Shown here in pieces: positions 6,933-8,775 of a stretch of DNA of 8,775 bases. The DNA comes from an uncultured Eubacteriales bacterium. Lineage in GTDB: Bacteria > Bacillota > Clostridia > Oscillospirales > CAG-272. The notes under the pieces are model-generated. The model worked only from the letters and a program-made list of their open reading frames with translations. It was not told the origin of the DNA and searched no databases. Position 1 is the first letter of the stretch. Each line of letters begins with the position of its first letter. The stretch is taken from NCBI GenBank assembly GCA_934446485.1, contig CAKSEM010000056.1, positions 1-8,775 on the forward strand, given 5' to 3'. A program made the translations under genes and the position numbers.

Positions 6933-8144
6933 TTATTTTGCTGCTCTTACGATCTCTTCGGTATCCGATGCGATCATGAGCTCTTCATTCGTCGGAATGA
7001 GAAGGATCTTGACACGGGAATCGGGAGCGGAGAGGTCAACGATGTCGTTTTGGTGATGTGACACGGCATTAAGCTCTCGGTTTATCTTGATTCCGAAATA
7101 TTCAAGGTCGGTGCAGACGCGATCGCGTAGCTCGGGGTTGTTTTCACCCATGCCTGCGGTCCATACGATTGCGTCGAGGCCGTTCATTGCCGCAGTGTAT
7201 GCTCCGATGTACTTCTGTATCTGGTATGCGAGCGTCGTTGCCGCAAGCTCGGCGCGGGTGTCACCCTTCAGAATAGCAGCCTCAATATCGCGGCTGTCTG
7301 AGGAAATGCCCGAAATTCCGAGGAATCCGCACTTCTTGTTCATATAGTAGCTCATCTCATCGGGTGTGTAGCCTTCCTTATTCATGATGTACGTGACGAT
7401 CGCGGGATCGATTGAACCGCATCTCGTACCCATGATGACGCCGTCGAGCGGAGTGAAGCCCATGGAGGTATCGATGACGTGTCCGCCCTTGACAGCGGAT
7501 ATGGACGAACCGTTTCCGATGTGGCATGTGATGATCTTGGTATCTTCGGCGGGACGGCCGAGGAGCTTTATAGCCTCGCGGGTCACGAACCTGTGAGACG
7601 TACCGTGCGCACCGTAGCGGCGCACCTTGTACTTTTCGTACATATCATACGATACACCGTAGGTATATGCCTTCGGGGGCATGGTCTGATGGAATGCGGT
7701 GTCGAATACGAGCACCTGCGGCTTGTCGGGCATGACTGCAAGGCAGCCCTTGATACCCATGATGTGCGCGCCGGTGTGGAGCGGCGCAAAGTCGCGGCAG
7801 AGCTCCAGCTTTTCGAGAACCTCGTCGGTCAGGAGAACAGACTCAAAGAAGTACGGACCGCCGTGGACAACACGGTGACCGACTGCCTCAATCTCATTCA
7901 TGTCGGAGATCACACCGTATTCGGGGTGTGTGAGGTATTCGATAACACACTTGGTTGCCACTGCATGATCGGGCATCGGGATATCTACTTTCAGCTTTTC
8001 GCCGTTTTCGCCCTTGCGGTGCTCAAGTCTGCCGTCGATGCCGATGCGCTCGCATATGCCCTTTGCGAGAACCGTTTCGGTAGACGTGTCAAAGAGCTGA
8101 TACTTGAGCGATGACGATCCTGCGTTTACAACGAGAACTTTCAT
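6933..8144 (-). CDS. ackA: Acetate kinase
   Basis: A full-length, 403-residue cytosolic enzyme of the ASKHA fold that transfers phosphate between acetyl phosphate and ADP, making acetate and ATP; the usual length is about 400. The N-terminal motif VNAGSSSLKYQL is intact. Residues known from the Methanosarcina thermophila enzyme fall at the same or nearly the same numbers: Asn7, Ser10-12, Lys14, Arg91 in GHRVVHGG, Asp148 in FDTAFHQT, His180 in YGAHGTSH, His208 in HIGNGSS, Arg241 in GTRCGS and the Glu of TNEEL (387-388). The ATG at 8142-8144 has CGGAG at 8152-8156 as ribosome binding site. No phosphotransacetylase gene (pta), its usual partner, is adjacent on either side within the window. The gene is divergent from tmcAL and ends in a strong terminator. 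Identification is secure. Nothing in the sequence suggests a butyrate or propionate kinase instead, although acyl-chain specificity cannot be proven by eye. Confidence 0.97.
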   Translation of the reverse strand: MKVLVVNAGSSSLKYQLFDTSTETVLAKGICERIGIDGRLEHRKGENGEKLKVDIPMPDHAVATKCVIEYLTHPEYGVISDMNEIEAVGHRVVHGGPYFFESVLLTDEVLEKLELCRDFAPLHTGAHIMGIKGCLAVMPDKPQVLVFDTAFHQTMPPKAYTYGVSYDMYEKYKVRRYGAHGTSHRFVTREAIKLLGRPAEDTKIITCHIGNGSSISAVKGGHVIDTSMGFTPLDGVIMGTRCGSIDPAIVTYIMNKEGYTPDEMSYYMNKKCGFLGISGISSDSRDIEAAILKGDTRAELAATTLAYQIQKYIGAYTAAMNGLDAIVWTAGMGENNPELRDRVCTDLEYFGIKINRELNAVSHHQNDIVDLSAPDSRVKILLIPTNEELMIASDTEEIVRAAK

Positions 8145-8160
8145 GAATATACTCCGTTCT

Positions 8161-8176
8161 GCCGGGTCGCCCCGGC
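8161..8176 (-). promoter_or_regulatory. GNRA-tetraloop hairpin in the ackA leader
   Basis: Read on the ackA strand, GCCGGGGCGACCCGGC folds into a perfect 6-bp GC stem with a GCGA (GNRA) loop. It ends four bases before the ribosome binding site at 8156-8152, so the site stays free. It could stabilise the 5' end of the message or mark a protein-binding site. There is no T run after it on the ackA strand, so it is not a terminator. Confidence 0.55.
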
Positions 8177-8194
8177 TTTAATTGATTTGATAGT

Positions 8195-8223
8195 TTGACA
8201 AGTCACAAAACATCGTTTATAAT
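8195..8223 (+). promoter_or_regulatory. Consensus sigma-A promoter of tmcAL
   Basis: TTGACA (8195-8200), 17 bases, then TATAAT (8218-8223): both hexamers match consensus exactly at the ideal spacing. The predicted start near 8230 gives a leader of about 56 bases before the ATG at 8286. TGAC-AA-GTCA (8196-8205) is a small dyad over the -35 box. Confidence 0.88.
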
Positions 8224-8250
8224 TATATATGAAATTACAGATAATTACAA
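8222..8250 (-). promoter_or_regulatory. Sigma-A promoter of ackA, overlapping the tmcAL promoter
   Basis: On the minus strand, TTGTAA (8250-8245) lies 17 bases from TATAAT (8227-8222). The -10 hexamer is a perfect match and the -35 has four of six consensus bases. The predicted start near 8215 gives a leader of about 70 bases containing the GNRA hairpin. The -10 overlaps the tmcAL -10 by two bases within the 10-base palindrome TATAATTATA (8218-8227). Confidence 0.75.
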
Positions 8251-8285
8251 GTATTATTTTGAGCGTATTCGGAGGAATTTTGAAA

Positions 8286-8775
8286 ATGCCGGGCTGTACT
8301 GTCATAATATGCGAATTCAACCCGCTCCACGCCGGACACCGCCATATTCTGAGCCGAGCTGCCGAGTACGGACTTCCGGTGATCGCGGTCATGAGCGGGA
8401 ACCTGACTCAGCGCTCCGAATGTGCCGTTTACGACAAGTACCGCCGTGCAGCGGCAGCGGTAGCGTGCGGTGCCGACGCAGTCGTAGAGCTGCCATTTCC
8501 GTGGAGCTCGGCGGGTGCCGAATTCTTCGCTCGCGGCGGTGTGTCTCTCGGGGCTGCGCTCGGAGCCGAACGGTTCGTTTTCGGAAGTGAGACCGGTGAC
8601 GCCGATTATGTTCGCCGTGCGGCGAATTGTGCACAGAGTGAGGAGTATCGCAGATATCTTGCCGATATAACCGATCCCGCACTCGGTGCGGCAGCATCGA
8701 CGAGTGCGGCTATGGAGCATTTCGGATATGATCTGGGACCGAACGACCGCCTAGGAACTTACTATATGTCTGCCG
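8286..8775 (+). CDS. tmcAL: tRNA(Met) cytidine acetate ligase, N-terminal part (3' end outside window)
   Basis: The first 163 codons of an enzyme usually about 400 residues long; the frame is open to the window edge. TmcAL (formerly YlbM, DUF795) activates acetate with ATP and acetylates the wobble cytidine (C34) of elongator tRNA(Met) to ac4C, which improves AUG decoding. The nucleotidyltransferase signature is clear: CEFNPLHAGH with the HxGH motif at residues 15-18, then VMSGNLTQRSE (35-45), YDKYRRA (49-55), the ELPFPWSSAGAEFFARGGV block (68-86) and an FGSETGD segment that matches the family. The chosen ATG lies 10 bases after GGAGG (8271-8275). An in-frame TTG at 8280 would add only two residues but is only four bases from that site, so ATG is preferred. 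Transcription should start at the consensus promoter upstream, divergent from ackA. Its substrate acetate is the product of its divergent neighbour. A generic nucleotidyltransferase annotation is the only realistic alternative. Confidence 0.93.
   Translation, partial: MPGCTVIICEFNPLHAGHRHILSRAAEYGLPVIAVMSGNLTQRSECAVYDKYRRAAAAVACGADAVVELPFPWSSAGAEFFARGGVSLGAALGAERFVFGSETGDADYVRRAANCAQSEEYRRYLADITDPALGAAASTSAAMEHFGYDLGPNDRLGTYYMSA

Noticed and set aside
7479..8114. Long plus-strand frame (211 codons) opposite ackA
   Set aside because: It lies wholly within the conserved ackA coding region and has no recognisable motif. Its length follows from the codon bias of the real gene.
8280..8282. TTG as the start codon of tmcAL
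   Set aside because: It is in frame but only four bases from GGAGG and adds just two residues; the ATG at 8286 is better placed and stronger.
1..8775. CRISPR array, tRNA or rRNA gene, insertion sequence, prophage or toxin-antitoxin pair
   Set aside because: No regularly spaced direct repeats, cloverleaf, transposase, terminal repeats or small two-gene toxin module were found on either strand.

Overview
The window looks like a chromosomal segment from a Gram-positive anaerobe of the class Clostridia, probably an uncultured gut lineage. The evidence is the strong AGGAGG-type ribosome binding sites, sigma-A type promoters close to consensus, an S-layer-homology (SLH) surface protein with BspA-type leucine-rich repeats, a Firmicutes-type tmcAL, and ackA. 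This taxonomic call is an inference from gene content. Six genes and the start of a seventh fill almost the whole window. I see no rRNA, tRNA, CRISPR array, insertion sequence or phage gene.

Layout. (1) Positions 2-2546, plus strand: three closely spaced genes for exported proteins. They are the C-terminal part of a right-handed beta-helix protein, a 196-residue protein with an N-terminal membrane segment, and a 397-residue secreted protein with an acidic Thr/Glu-rich linker. A strong intrinsic terminator that begins on the last stop codon closes the unit. (2) Positions 2547-2910: a 364-base AT-rich spacer with a good sigma-A promoter (TTGACG-N17-TAAAAT, with TG extension) and a perfect AT-rich inverted repeat at the predicted transcription start. 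(3) Positions 2911-6881, plus strand: a two-gene operon. An SLH/leucine-rich-repeat surface protein overlaps by one base a large secreted beta-helix protein that resembles glycoside hydrolase family 141. (4) Positions 6880-6920: a hairpin shared by the converging transcripts. (5) Positions 6933-8144, minus strand: ackA, acetate kinase, with all the key catalytic residues. (6) Positions 8145-8285: a divergent control region in which the promoters of ackA and tmcAL share one palindromic -10 block. (7) Positions 8286-8775, plus strand: the first 163 codons of tmcAL, the acetate-dependent tRNA(Met) cytidine acetate ligase, running off the end.

How it fits together. The left two thirds encode cell-surface and secreted proteins that probably act on or bind glycans or neighbouring cells. 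The SLH protein would be held on the cell wall, and the co-translated beta-helix protein is a candidate glycan-active enzyme. The right third is conserved metabolism: AckA interconverts acetyl phosphate and acetate with ATP synthesis, and TmcAL spends ATP and acetate to acetylate the wobble cytidine of elongator tRNA(Met). The two acetate genes are transcribed away from each other from overlapping promoters that should exclude each other's polymerase. That promoter is the most distinctive regulatory structure here. The least explained genes are the middle two of the first cluster.
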